This document shows, piece after piece, positions 20,558 through 28,672 of a DNA stretch of 29,261 nt; the first letter of the stretch is position 1; every line of letters begins with the position of its first letter. The stretch spans positions 1 through 29,261 of the IMG/VR virus record IMGVR_UViG_3300025131_000286. One strand, written 5' to 3'. Source of the stretch: a virus. Below the pieces are notes generated by a model. That model was not told where the DNA came from. It saw only the letters and a list, made by a program, of their open reading frames with translations, and made no database searches. Position numbers and translations under genes: made by a program.

Positions 20558-21122
20558 TAGAATAAGCAGAGCAACAGCAGAGCTAGTACCATTACCACCA
20601 CACACTTGGTATGTTAAAAAGATTTCTTGGCTTTTAGAACAACCTAAAGTTAAAGAAAATATAAAAGGTGTACCATTGAATAAAAATTTAATGGAGAGCT
20701 TATCAGAACATGGAATGTTAAGTCCTATTTTGACTATGCCTAACTGGTACCCAATAGCGGGTAGTCAGAGAATGAGGTGTATGGCAGAGTTAGTTCCAGA
20801 TAATCCATGGCTTGGAGATCAGGAAATAAGAGTTTGCAATATAGATAAAGAATATTGGCTAGTATGGTATCTATGGGGAGAAAAAGATTTTAGAGACAAG
20901 GCAGTCGCAATCTATTTTCAAATGGTTGAATTGGTTTGGAAGAGCATGTACTATGAAGAAGCTCAAGATCCAAGTGGTAAATTGATGACAGATTTTGAAA
21001 AGGAAGGGGACGAACTTGAATGGAACCATAAATCAGAATTGGGGCAGGCAAGAATTAAAGCAAAAAGATTGAAGGATCTAATAAAGAGACCATTAGAACC
21101 TGATCCCGATAAGTACGAATAG
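20550..21122 (+). CDS. ParB/sulfiredoxin-fold protein
   Basis: Start at ATG 20550, after GAGGA; the ATG at 20535 is in frame but earlier. The 190-residue protein has LSEHGMLSPILTMPNWY followed by IAGSQRMRCMAELV, the 'L-x-x-x-G-x-x-x-P-I' and 'G-S/N-Q/H-R' signature of ParB-like nucleotide-binding domains. KDFRDKAVAIYFQMVELVWK forms a helical arm and the C-terminus is charged. Like the protein at 4019 it lacks a clear HTH. It lies just upstream of the primase promoter. Confidence 0.65.
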   Translation, partial: ANDRISRATAELVPLPPHTWYVKKISWLLEQPKVKENIKGVPLNKNLMESLSEHGMLSPILTMPNWYPIAGSQRMRCMAELVPDNPWLGDQEIRVCNIDKEYWLVWYLWGEKDFRDKAVAIYFQMVELVWKSMYYEEAQDPSGKLMTDFEKEGDELEWNHKSELGQARIKAKRLKDLIKRPLEPDPDKYE

Positions 21123-21130
21123 TCCTCAGG

Positions 21131-21169
21131 AAAATAGTTCTTGACAAAAGGTTAAAAATTTAGTATAAT
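21131..21169 (+). promoter_or_regulatory. Promoter of the primase-polymerase unit
   Basis: TTGACA at 21141-21146 and TATAAT at 21164-21169 have a 17-bp spacer ending ATTTAG, preceded by AAAATAGTTC. The primase ATG at 21179 is 10 nt past the -10, so the leader should be about 3 nt at most. Confidence 0.88.
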
Positions 21170-21178
21170 ATATAAATA

Positions 21179-22021
21179 ATGATAGCAATAGATTTACTAA
21201 GCGAGCGCAACATAGATTTTTCCGTCAAAGGACAAGATGCTATCATCTCATGTTTAAATCCTGAACATGATGACAGCAACCCTAGCTTAAGGGTTGACAA
21301 GGTAACAGGCATAATGCATTGTTTTTCCTGTGGTTTCTCAGGAAACCTATTCACACACTTTGGGGCTCCAGAGAGTCCGTTAGAAGTAAGAATACACAGA
21401 TTGAAAGACAAAATTGCGAAGTCAAAAGCGCAAACTGTAGGTATCCAACTCCCAGAGGATAGAATAGAATGGAAGGGTGGTTCCTTTAGGAACATCTCAG
21501 AGGAAACTCTGAAGATATGGCAGGCTTTCACTTGGAATGTTCCAAAGTTTGAAGGTCGCATCATCTTTCCCATTCGAGACATTACAGGAAAGACAGTAGC
21601 ATTGTTAGGCAGAAAGATTAGTGGAATGACAGATAAGTATTATATCTATCCACAAGGAGTAGAAATGCCCTTCTGCCCAGCGAAGGTTAAACCTATGAAT
21701 AATAGAGTAATCCTAGTAGAAGGAATATTTGATGCTCTAAATTTATGGGATCACGGATTAAGAAATACAGTATGTTGTTTCGGAACCCAACAAATGAATT
21801 GGGTAAAGCTCTCACTTTTAAAATTACAGGGAGTACAGGGAATAGACATAATGTATGATGGGGACGAAGCTGGTCAAACAGCAGCAGAGACTCTAAAAGG
21901 AGTCGCAGAGAAGATGGAAATGGGAGTACAAATAATAAAACTCCCGCCTGGACAAGACCCAGGCGACTTCAATGCAGACATGGTTAAAAGATTAAAGAAA
22001 CAATTATACGGAAAAGAATGA
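21179..22021 (+). CDS. DNA primase, CHC2 zinc finger and TOPRIM
   Basis: The 280-residue protein starts 10 nt after a -10 box with no ribosome binding site. A CHC2 zinc finger is visible: CLNPEHDDSNPS (C25, H30) and HCFSCGFSGN (C48, C51). The TOPRIM catalytic segment is VILVEGIFDALNL (E181, D185) and IMYDGDEAGQ (D227, D229). It lays down RNA primers at the fork, working with the helicase at 17755. It is shorter than bacterial DnaG, as in other phages with stand-alone primases. The stop overlaps the next ATG. Confidence 0.92.
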   Translation: MIAIDLLSERNIDFSVKGQDAIISCLNPEHDDSNPSLRVDKVTGIMHCFSCGFSGNLFTHFGAPESPLEVRIHRLKDKIAKSKAQTVGIQLPEDRIEWKGGSFRNISEETLKIWQAFTWNVPKFEGRIIFPIRDITGKTVALLGRKISGMTDKYYIYPQGVEMPFCPAKVKPMNNRVILVEGIFDALNLWDHGLRNTVCCFGTQQMNWVKLSLLKLQGVQGIDIMYDGDEAGQTAAETLKGVAEKMEMGVQIIKLPPGQDPGDFNADMVKRLKKQLYGKE

Positions 22022-22227
22022 GACGATGGTATCAAATACTGTGGGGAAGCAGAAAAGAAGAAGAACTTGAGGAAAAGGTCTATGCAGACGCTGATCCTGA
22101 CGATTTAACAATAGAGAACGCATATAAGACTAGATGGATATGGTATCATACTATCCTAGCAGGACTTATGTTTTTTGCTAATATGATTATGTTAGCTATA
22201 TTTTTATTACTGGCGATTAAATTATGA
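22018..22227 (+). CDS. Single-span membrane protein, 69 aa
   Basis: It begins with an aromatic basic N-terminus (MRRWYQILWGSRKEEELEEK), then an acidic stretch, then a C-terminal hydrophobic segment (YHTILAGLMFFANMIMLAIF). ATGA overlaps on both sides place it between the primase and a nuclease candidate. It might tether replication proteins to the membrane; that is inference only. Confidence 0.65.
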   Translation: MRRWYQILWGSRKEEELEEKVYADADPDDLTIENAYKTRWIWYHTILAGLMFFANMIMLAIFLLLAIKL

Positions 22228-22766
22228 ACTTAGATTACGAAATAGAATTAAGAGATGCTATCTTCGGATTGCATACTCGTAGATTCGGCACAGTTGCCGA
22301 GATTATGGTTAAAAAGATAATTAACGGAGCTATGAGCAAACAGTTAAATTATGATCTTTTTGACAAAATTAACAATGTCAGAGTAGAGTGTAAGTTTTCA
22401 CGAGTACAAAGATCACATACTGTGAAAATAACGGAACAGAATGTTCTAAAGGCTTTACAGTTTGAAAGTGATAGGCATATCTTGTTCGCAGAACGAGAAG
22501 ATTATGATTGGGACAGTAATATTCAGCAAGTGAAGAAGTCTGAATTTGACCAATTATTTTACGGAGTATTCTTCTCTGATCTTATAGTGATATTTAAAAT
22601 AGACGCTGATGAGATAGGAGAAAATGTTAATTACTCCGACAAACAACACAGGGGAAATACTGGAGAAGGACAGTTCCATTTGAACAACAAGAATATCCAG
22701 TATCATTTAAAAAACCACTTATATAAGTATATAAGTTATAACGAGTTACAAGAATGGCTACAATAG
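22224..22766 (+). CDS. PD-(D/E)XK nuclease candidate, restriction-enzyme-like
   Basis: The 180-residue protein has an N-terminal helical region (TRRFGTVAEIMVKKII), then YDLFDKINNVRVECKFSRVQ, in which the D of DLFD and the E-C-K of VECKFS fit the D...E-x-K active site. The C-terminal HRGNTGEGQFHLNNKNI region resembles type II restriction endonuclease-like sequences. It lies between primase and polymerase, so a role in host DNA breakdown or recombination is plausible. I cannot name a specific family. Confidence 0.55.
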   Translation: MNLDYEIELRDAIFGLHTRRFGTVAEIMVKKIINGAMSKQLNYDLFDKINNVRVECKFSRVQRSHTVKITEQNVLKALQFESDRHILFAEREDYDWDSNIQQVKKSEFDQLFYGVFFSDLIVIFKIDADEIGENVNYSDKQHRGNTGEGQFHLNNKNIQYHLKNHLYKYISYNELQEWLQ

Positions 22767-25015
22767 CACTAATAGAAACAAAACCAACTGCTCAGAATTA
22801 CGATAAGTATTTTGAGTTTGAATTTGACAGATTTGCCTTATGTTCAGATAGTTCTAAACAGAAGGTATTAAAGAAAGATGTGGATTTAGAAATAAATTCA
22901 GATGATTATGACTGGCTCATTCTAGTTGGCGCTGAAGCATTCAAATACTTTACTAGGAAAACCTCAGTAACAGAGTATAATGGTAAGATTATTGATGAGA
23001 AATTTTTAGCACTTATCAATCCTTCTATCATTAGATTTAAACCTGAAGCAAAGAAAGCATTTGAAGAAGCAGTACAAAGTATTAGTGGTTATGTTAGTGG
23101 CGAATTAAAATTAGAGAAATTAGATGAAGATAAATGTTACGGAATCCAAGACAAACAAACAGCACTTAAATTCTTACAGGACGCAATTGATGCTCCAAGA
23201 CCATACATTGCCCTTGACTCGGAGACCAGCGCTCTTTATGCTAGAGATGGTTATATGCTTGGTTTCAGTATGTCTTATGAGCCTAATCACGGTATATATT
23301 GCGACGCTGATATTATAGATGTAGATATAGAAAGTAAAATGCAAGAACTGTTTAGATTAAAAACAGTAGTCTTTCATAATGCTAAATTTGATTTACAATG
23401 GTTTGAATATCATTTTGGATTTGTCTTTCCAAAATTTGAAGATACAATGCTTATGCATTATATGTTTGATGAAAACCCAGGCACTCACGGTCTTAAACAA
23501 CTTGCAATGAAGCATACTCCATACGGAGATTATGAAAAACCATTAGATGACTGGAGTGCTAACTATAGGAAACAGCACGGCATACTTAAAGCCGCCTTCA
23601 GTTATGATTTGATACCTTTTGATATAATGAAGAACTACGCAGCTATGGACGCTGTAGTAACCTTTTTATTATATGAGAAGATGTCGGCAGCTATAGTTAA
23701 GAATAAAAAACTTAAGTGGGTATATGATAATATATTACTTGAGGGTTGTAACTTCTTAAAGCAAGTAGAAAGTAATGGAGTACCTTTTGATAGGGAAAGA
23801 TTAGAATTTGCACAAGAAGTTATGAGCAAGGACATTGAAGCTGCAATAGAAAAGCTATATGAGTTTCCAGAAGTTAGACAGTTTGAGAAAGCTAAAGGAT
23901 CTAATTTTAACCCAAATAGTACAGTCCAATTACGATCACTTTTATATGATTATATTGGTCTAACCCCAACGGGTAAAAAGACGGGTACTGGGGCTGATTC
24001 CACTGATGCCGAGGTTTTAGGGCAGTTGGCGGCAAGTCATGCAGTTCCGAAACTTATCCTTGAGATACGGCAGAAAGTAAAAATTAAATCTACATATTTG
24101 GATAAAATTATACCAAATTTAGATAGAGACAAAAGATTAAGAACAGGATTCAATTTACATGGAACTACTAGCGGTAGACTATCTAGTAGTGGAAAATTGA
24201 ATATGCAGCAATTGCCTAGAGATAATCCGACTGTTAAAGGTTGCATAAAAGCAAACGAAGGACACAAGATTGTTTCAATGGATTTGACTACGGCGGAAGT
24301 GTATGTTGCCGCGGTTTTGTCAAAAGACAAAGGTTTGCAAGATGTATTTAAGAGTGGAGGAAATTTCCATTCTACTATTGCAAAACAAGTCTTTAAACTA
24401 CCTTGTGAGGTCGGTCAAGTAGATGAACTCTACGGAGATAGGCGTCAACAAGCAAAAGCTGTTACATTTGGAATAATGTATGGAGCTGGCCCAGCTAAGA
24501 TTAGTTGGCAGGTAACAAAGGACTCTGGGAAAGAGTTTAACATACGAGAAGCAAGTAGAGTTATTGCGGGATACTTTGAGTCATTCCCCAATCTTAAGAA
24601 GTGGCTAGATGATTGTAATGCTTTTATTAGGGCAAATGCATTTATTTATAGTCAGTTTGGGCGGAAGCGTAGACTTCCCAATGCCCAGAGTAAGGATAAA
24701 GGTATCTCATCTCACGAGATTCGTAGTGGCATTAACTTCTTGGTTCAATCTGTTGCGTCAGACATCAACCTATTGGGCGCAGTAGATATGCAAAAATATA
24801 TCAATAGGACGGGAATGAAATCCAAGATATTCGGGCTAGTGCATGACTCAATTCTAGCAGAAGTGCCTGAAGATGAAATGGAAATCTATTGTGAAAAACT
24901 GAAATTCTTCGTTCAAAGAGATCGAGGATTTTCAATACCAGGCTGCCCTGTGGGTTGTGACTTTGAAATAGGGGACGACTACAGTTTTGGTAAGTGGGAA
25001 AATTATTATAAGTAA
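22754..25015 (+). CDS. polA: DNA polymerase I-like (family A) with 3'-5' exonuclease
   Basis: The 753-residue enzyme copies the phage genome. Exonuclease motifs are ALDSETS (D155, E157), HNAKFD (N209, D213) and YAAMD (Y295, D299). Polymerase motif A is VSMDLTTAEVY with D510 and E515; motif B is RQQAKAVTFGIMYGAG with R564, K568, F572 and Y576; motif C is LVHDSILAEV, with Ser699 in place of the usual HDE glutamate. F572 matches E. coli Phe762. Residues 1-125 (ILVGAEAFKYF then LINPSIIRFKPE) look like a degenerate uracil-DNA-glycosylase fold, as noted in other phage polymerases. The start overlaps the nuclease gene. Confidence 0.95.
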   Translation: MATIALIETKPTAQNYDKYFEFEFDRFALCSDSSKQKVLKKDVDLEINSDDYDWLILVGAEAFKYFTRKTSVTEYNGKIIDEKFLALINPSIIRFKPEAKKAFEEAVQSISGYVSGELKLEKLDEDKCYGIQDKQTALKFLQDAIDAPRPYIALDSETSALYARDGYMLGFSMSYEPNHGIYCDADIIDVDIESKMQELFRLKTVVFHNAKFDLQWFEYHFGFVFPKFEDTMLMHYMFDENPGTHGLKQLAMKHTPYGDYEKPLDDWSANYRKQHGILKAAFSYDLIPFDIMKNYAAMDAVVTFLLYEKMSAAIVKNKKLKWVYDNILLEGCNFLKQVESNGVPFDRERLEFAQEVMSKDIEAAIEKLYEFPEVRQFEKAKGSNFNPNSTVQLRSLLYDYIGLTPTGKKTGTGADSTDAEVLGQLAASHAVPKLILEIRQKVKIKSTYLDKIIPNLDRDKRLRTGFNLHGTTSGRLSSSGKLNMQQLPRDNPTVKGCIKANEGHKIVSMDLTTAEVYVAAVLSKDKGLQDVFKSGGNFHSTIAKQVFKLPCEVGQVDELYGDRRQQAKAVTFGIMYGAGPAKISWQVTKDSGKEFNIREASRVIAGYFESFPNLKKWLDDCNAFIRANAFIYSQFGRKRRLPNAQSKDKGISSHEIRSGINFLVQSVASDINLLGAVDMQKYINRTGMKSKIFGLVHDSILAEVPEDEMEIYCEKLKFFVQRDRGFSIPGCPVGCDFEIGDDYSFGKWENYYK

Positions 25016-25162
25016 ATGAACTTAAAAGAAAAAAGGAGGGCACGCGTCGGCCCTAATGATTACAGACGCAATAAAAAAGCGAGACAAGATGAAGATACCG
25101 CATTAGTTATGATGGTTATGATGATCTTCGCCTCGATTGGTTACATGTTATGTTCCTTATAG
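25016..25162 (+). CDS. Small membrane protein, 48 aa
   Basis: The ATG follows the polymerase stop with no gap. The N-terminal half is highly basic (RRARVGPNDYRRNKKARQ) and the C-terminus is a Met-rich hydrophobic segment (ALVMMVMMIFASIGYMLCSL), so it is probably a single-span protein with the basic part in the cytoplasm. Its stop overlaps the AGGAGAGG site of the SDR gene. No family is recognised. Confidence 0.55.
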   Translation: MNLKEKRRARVGPNDYRRNKKARQDEDTALVMMVMMIFASIGYMLCSL

Positions 25163-25171
25163 GAGAGGTAG

Positions 25172-25813
25172 ATGAGAAAAATAGGTATTACAGGTCATAC
25201 AAGCGGAATAGGTAAAGAAATCTATGACCATTGTATGTTCAAAGGATATGAAGTTTATGGGTATAGTAGAGCTACAGGCTTTAATATGGCGAACGACGAA
25301 GCAAATGATATTATCAATGATATTTTGAGAAAAGATTTAGATTATGTCTTTAATAATGCATGGTTTCCTAGACTTCAAAGTAAGATTTTAAAAGTATTAC
25401 ACACTCAATGGAGAGACAGAGAAGGTAAGTATATAATCAATACTGGATCTGGAAGTATATATCAACCTGGCTTAACAGGGGAGATATACGAACATGATAA
25501 AAAAGAATTAAGAGACTATTGTCTTGAGGCTGGTAGTAAGTGGCCTTACGATAATAAATGCAGAATCTTTAATGTTAGTCTCGGTTGGGTAAACACAGCA
25601 TTAGTAGATAAGAATGAGAACTTTCTCGATCCGTACGAAGCGGCACTAATAATGACGAACTTAATGGAAGAACAGAATTATATAATTCCTGAAATTGTAG
25701 TATCTAATAAACAGATTCCTAGAAAGGACATTGATAAAGTAGTTGAGCAAGCAGCAGATAGAATGGTTGAATCAATTACACAAAGTAACCGATCTGCAAA
25801 TGCTAGTAAATGA
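25172..25813 (+). CDS. Short-chain dehydrogenase/reductase-like protein
   Basis: An AGGAGAGG site (25161-25168) supports ATG 25172. The 213-residue protein opens with KIGITGHTSGIGKEIYDH, the T-G-x3-G-x-G cofactor motif (7-14). YVFNNAW corresponds to the NNAG motif, TGSGSIY to the catalytic Ser strand, and YEHDK (Y106, K110) to the Y-x3-K pair. These are the hallmark SDR features for NAD(P)-dependent oxidation or reduction. It is slightly shorter than classical SDRs (~250). Its location among auxiliary enzymes suggests sugar or small-molecule metabolism, with the substrate unknown. Confidence 0.82.
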   Translation: MRKIGITGHTSGIGKEIYDHCMFKGYEVYGYSRATGFNMANDEANDIINDILRKDLDYVFNNAWFPRLQSKILKVLHTQWRDREGKYIINTGSGSIYQPGLTGEIYEHDKKELRDYCLEAGSKWPYDNKCRIFNVSLGWVNTALVDKNENFLDPYEAALIMTNLMEEQNYIIPEIVVSNKQIPRKDIDKVVEQAADRMVESITQSNRSANASK

Positions 25814-26420
25814 AGCTAGATTAGGGTTTGTTCACATACCTCGAACAGGTGGAACAAGTGTTGAACGAGCTCTTGCAGTAAAGTATAGAAGTGCTACGGC
25901 AATGGTCAATCCGCAGCCAATGAAACAAGCTATACAAAAGACGACTACAGTCACTCATGGTACTAAAGAACTTCAGAAGAAGCACGCTACGTACCATGAG
26001 ATGATTCAGTTTTATCCTGACTATAAGTATTATACTGTAGTAAGACACCCTCAAGCAAGGTTTGAGAGTATCTACCGCTTCTTTGTATGGACTAACTTAG
26101 TACATACACCTTTTGAGGAGTGGGTTTACCGTATGATATATGGGTTAATGTATGATGTACCTAATACAGTAGTAGATAATGAACCGTATTTAGTGGATAT
26201 GAATTTTCCACATTTACAAGTAGACTTTATAGGTAAAGCAGAAGTACATAAGCTAGAAGAACAAACGATTTGGGAAGCATTAAATATTCAGCCTCGGCAT
26301 GACTTTAGTGTTCCCAATAATACTTACAGACCAATAAAATGGAGCAAAGATAGTATAAAACTGATGGAAAAATTCTATCAGAAAGACTATGAGATATTAA
26401 ATTATGATAGAAACAGTTAA
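25800..26420 (+). CDS. Sulfotransferase-like P-loop protein
   Basis: I start at ATG 25800 (206 residues), in a 14-nt overlap with the SDR stop; a longer TTG frame to 25743 lies inside SDR coding sequence. LGFVHIPRTGGTSVERAL (P-loop-like 5' PAPS site at 13-20) and YYTVVRHPQARFESIYRFF (3' phosphate site, R82, S90) are the two Sulfotransfer_2 signatures. The C-terminus FYQKDYEILNYD matches the usual ending. It should transfer sulfate from PAPS to a glycan or small molecule. A truncated relative lies at 10223-10579. Confidence 0.8.
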   Translation: MLVNEARLGFVHIPRTGGTSVERALAVKYRSATAMVNPQPMKQAIQKTTTVTHGTKELQKKHATYHEMIQFYPDYKYYTVVRHPQARFESIYRFFVWTNLVHTPFEEWVYRMIYGLMYDVPNTVVDNEPYLVDMNFPHLQVDFIGKAEVHKLEEQTIWEALNIQPRHDFSVPNNTYRPIKWSKDSIKLMEKFYQKDYEILNYDRNS

Positions 26421-26586
26421 AAAACATATAAACAAAATCATGGTATTATTTTGTATAATAGGCATGATATTAGCCCCCGACAATCCTTCATTCGCAGTAA
26501 TGTGCTTATGCCTTATTGCAGTAATGCTTAAGATAGGCGGGAAACATTTAAATGATGCAGTATTAAAATGGTGGATTAGCAGATGA
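26404..26586 (+). CDS. Small membrane protein, 60 aa
   Basis: The frame overlaps the sulfotransferase by 17 nt and ends in an ATGA overlap. It has two hydrophobic stretches (IMVLFCIIGMILA and FAVMCLCLIAVMLKIGG) with a short PDNPS turn, so it is probably a helical hairpin in the membrane. No function can be assigned. Confidence 0.55.
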   Translation: MIETVKKHINKIMVLFCIIGMILAPDNPSFAVMCLCLIAVMLKIGGKHLNDAVLKWWISR

Positions 26587-27374
26587 TTATGACATCTGAG
26601 GAAATTGCGGAGCAAGTAGCAAGTGCAGATCCTAGAACTAATGCTTATATGCCTCTTAGTGCTGGTGTAGAAAGCACAGCTACACTATTATACGCAGTAA
26701 AAGACCCAGAGATATTTCCGTGGTGTGTACATTGGTACGAACCACGCTATAGAGGGTTTGCTGATGCAATGGCTTTTTATAGTAGAAAACAAGCTGAGTA
26801 CTTTGGTTTACCGTATGGAAACGATACCAGTATGCTTTCTACTATAGGACACACTAGAGAAGTTCCAATTATTATAAATGGATTGAGTGCTTTTATGCAA
26901 TGTGTAATTGGTAGTCCAGGTAAGTTTAAATTCAAGTGGTTTATGATGGGCGGTAATGCTGAAGATGATATGCGTATGCGTTTACAATTCAGAGAATACC
27001 GTAAAATTATGATAAACTATCTAAGTGATTGTTTAGACACATCTGGAGTGCATTTACCTGCAATCCAAGAAGTACCAGAGATAAGAAATCCATTAGATTT
27101 TATGTCTAAAGCAGAGATGCTTTCTTTGATAATGAGAGTTGATCCAAAGTTATATGAAATGATTTGGTATTGTATCTTTCCTCAAGGAACATTACATGGA
27201 AAAGATAATGAGATTACTGGTTATATTCCATGTGGAAAATGCTATAAGTGTGGAGAATTTCAAAACGCTAATAAACTAGCAAAAGACGCTGTATTTAGAT
27301 ACCAAGAAGGAAAAGAATATTATACTAGATTTTTTGATATAGAGCAAAAGATAGGGAAAGATTCAGTTGGATAG
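26583..27374 (+). CDS. queC: QueC-like PP-loop ATPase
   Basis: The 263-residue protein carries a PP-loop at MPLSAGVESTATLLYA, where the usual SGGxDS reads SAGVES. FMMGGNAEDDMRMRLQFREY resembles the 'G-x-N-x-x-D' segment and NPLDFMSKAEML the 'P-L-x-x-x-x-K-x-x-I/L' region. The C-terminal zinc site is IWYCIFPQG (C197) with PCGKCYKCGEF (C217, C220, C223), the QueC arrangement. QueC makes preQ0, the precursor of queuosine and of 7-deazaguanine DNA modification in some phages. No QueD, QueE or transglycosylase is visible nearby. The changed PP-loop leaves room for another adenylating reaction. Confidence 0.65.
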   Translation: MIMTSEEIAEQVASADPRTNAYMPLSAGVESTATLLYAVKDPEIFPWCVHWYEPRYRGFADAMAFYSRKQAEYFGLPYGNDTSMLSTIGHTREVPIIINGLSAFMQCVIGSPGKFKFKWFMMGGNAEDDMRMRLQFREYRKIMINYLSDCLDTSGVHLPAIQEVPEIRNPLDFMSKAEMLSLIMRVDPKLYEMIWYCIFPQGTLHGKDNEITGYIPCGKCYKCGEFQNANKLAKDAVFRYQEGKEYYTRFFDIEQKIGKDSVG

Positions 27375-27987
27375 TAATATAACTTGGGAAATACATCAAG
27401 GCTTCCTAGAGAAAGAAACTTGCGATCTTCTAGAACAACATTTTGAATTTCAGAAAGAAAATGGAAGATGTCATTATGGAGACATTAACGGAGTTAGACA
27501 AGGAAAATCCTTTGATCTATACGGAGATAGCTTTTGTGAAGCTATAGGAGTATATAAAGCTCCTATTATAAGTAAACAAATGGGGATAGATTTAAGTCTT
27601 ACTTATGGAATTATGAGAGAGTATCAAAGGGGCGCAGTCCTTAAATACCATAGAGATCGTTGGCAATGTGAGTATTCCGCGACTATACAAATAAGTGAAG
27701 GGGTATGGCCTATACATTTTGCAGAACCATACCTTGGAGGTAAATGGGAACCATCTGCCTCAGTAATTTTACAAAGAGGAGATGCTCTATTCTTTAAAGG
27801 ACATGAGACTTTTCATGGCAGAGATGCCTTAAAACATGAAACATCTAGGCATCTATTTTTACATTATGTTGAAAAGAATAGTCCCTTAGATATGAAAGAT
27901 AACAGACCAGGTTATGGAATGTTAAACACACAAGATAAACAGACTAGGCTACGGGCTGTTTATAGAAATGCAGGCGAAGCAAAATAA
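27367..27987 (+). CDS. 2OG-Fe(II) oxygenase-like protein
   Basis: The gene starts with TTG at 27367, overlapping the QueC-like gene. The 206-residue protein has MREYQRGAVLKYHRDRWQ with H95 and D97, YSATIQISEGVWPIHFAEP, GDALFFKGHETFHGRDAL with H150, and SRHLFLHYV with R161, the full iron and 2OG set. The G-D-A-L-x-F and G-R elements are standard for phytanoyl- and P4H-type families. It follows the QueC-like enzyme closely and may act on its product or on an associated substrate; this is inferred from position only. Confidence 0.82.
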   Translation: MDSNITWEIHQGFLEKETCDLLEQHFEFQKENGRCHYGDINGVRQGKSFDLYGDSFCEAIGVYKAPIISKQMGIDLSLTYGIMREYQRGAVLKYHRDRWQCEYSATIQISEGVWPIHFAEPYLGGKWEPSASVILQRGDALFFKGHETFHGRDALKHETSRHLFLHYVEKNSPLDMKDNRPGYGMLNTQDKQTRLRAVYRNAGEAK

Positions 27988-28003
27988 TTAAGAGGATACA
28001 AAA

Positions 28004-28672
28004 ATGAAACAGCAGCACATTATAAAGATACCTAGAGGCAAAGAGCGACAAGCTATAAAGATTAAAGAAGAGCATAGTGATAGTATCATTAAAGAGATTA
28101 GACACTTTTGCGATTTAACAAAAGCAGAGTGGCATGCAATAGTTGAACAACGAATAAATCAATTCGTAGTATGGAATAAACGTATTATGAACCCAGTAGA
28201 TGAGCATGATGAAGATGCTCATTTTATAATGATTTGGGAAAATGAAGGTGGCATGGGGTATAAAAAATTACTAGGTTGTACTAGAGTTTGTCTTCCCTTT
28301 AGTCATAACTATGTAAATGTAGAAACAGGTGAGCAGTACGGTTATCCAGTATGGGATAAATGTACAATAGTAGATATGCGAATATCTATGTTCCCTACAC
28401 CAAAATCTAAAGCAGTATGTCATATGTGGGCTCCTGAATGGGGATTAAAGATTACAGGTACACAAAATGGCATGATGGATATGTATGCAGACGGACACCC
28501 AATACTCCTAGCACATGCAAAACACGAACCAAACTTACACTTTATTGGGGAGCATATTGATAACTGGGGATATAAAGGTTACAGATGGGTTTACGAACCT
28601 GAAAATAGAAAAGAATCGGAGAAAATTTTATCACATTGGCTAATGGATTATGACCAATATGACTGGACATAG
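28004..28672 (+). CDS. Hypothetical protein, 222 aa
   Basis: An AGAGGA site precedes ATG 28004. The N-terminus is basic and helical. The middle (EDAHFIMIWENEGGMGY, KLLGCTRVCLPFSH) resembles the strand-turn region of acyltransferase-like folds such as GNAT or LuxI, but no conserved residues confirm it. The C-terminal half is rich in W, H and Y (KAVCHMWAPEWGLKITG, GYKGYRWVYEPENRK). Family unknown; the GNAT/LuxI resemblance is weak. Confidence 0.65.
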   Translation: MKQQHIIKIPRGKERQAIKIKEEHSDSIIKEIRHFCDLTKAEWHAIVEQRINQFVVWNKRIMNPVDEHDEDAHFIMIWENEGGMGYKKLLGCTRVCLPFSHNYVNVETGEQYGYPVWDKCTIVDMRISMFPTPKSKAVCHMWAPEWGLKITGTQNGMMDMYADGHPILLAHAKHEPNLHFIGEHIDNWGYKGYRWVYEPENRKESEKILSHWLMDYDQYDWT

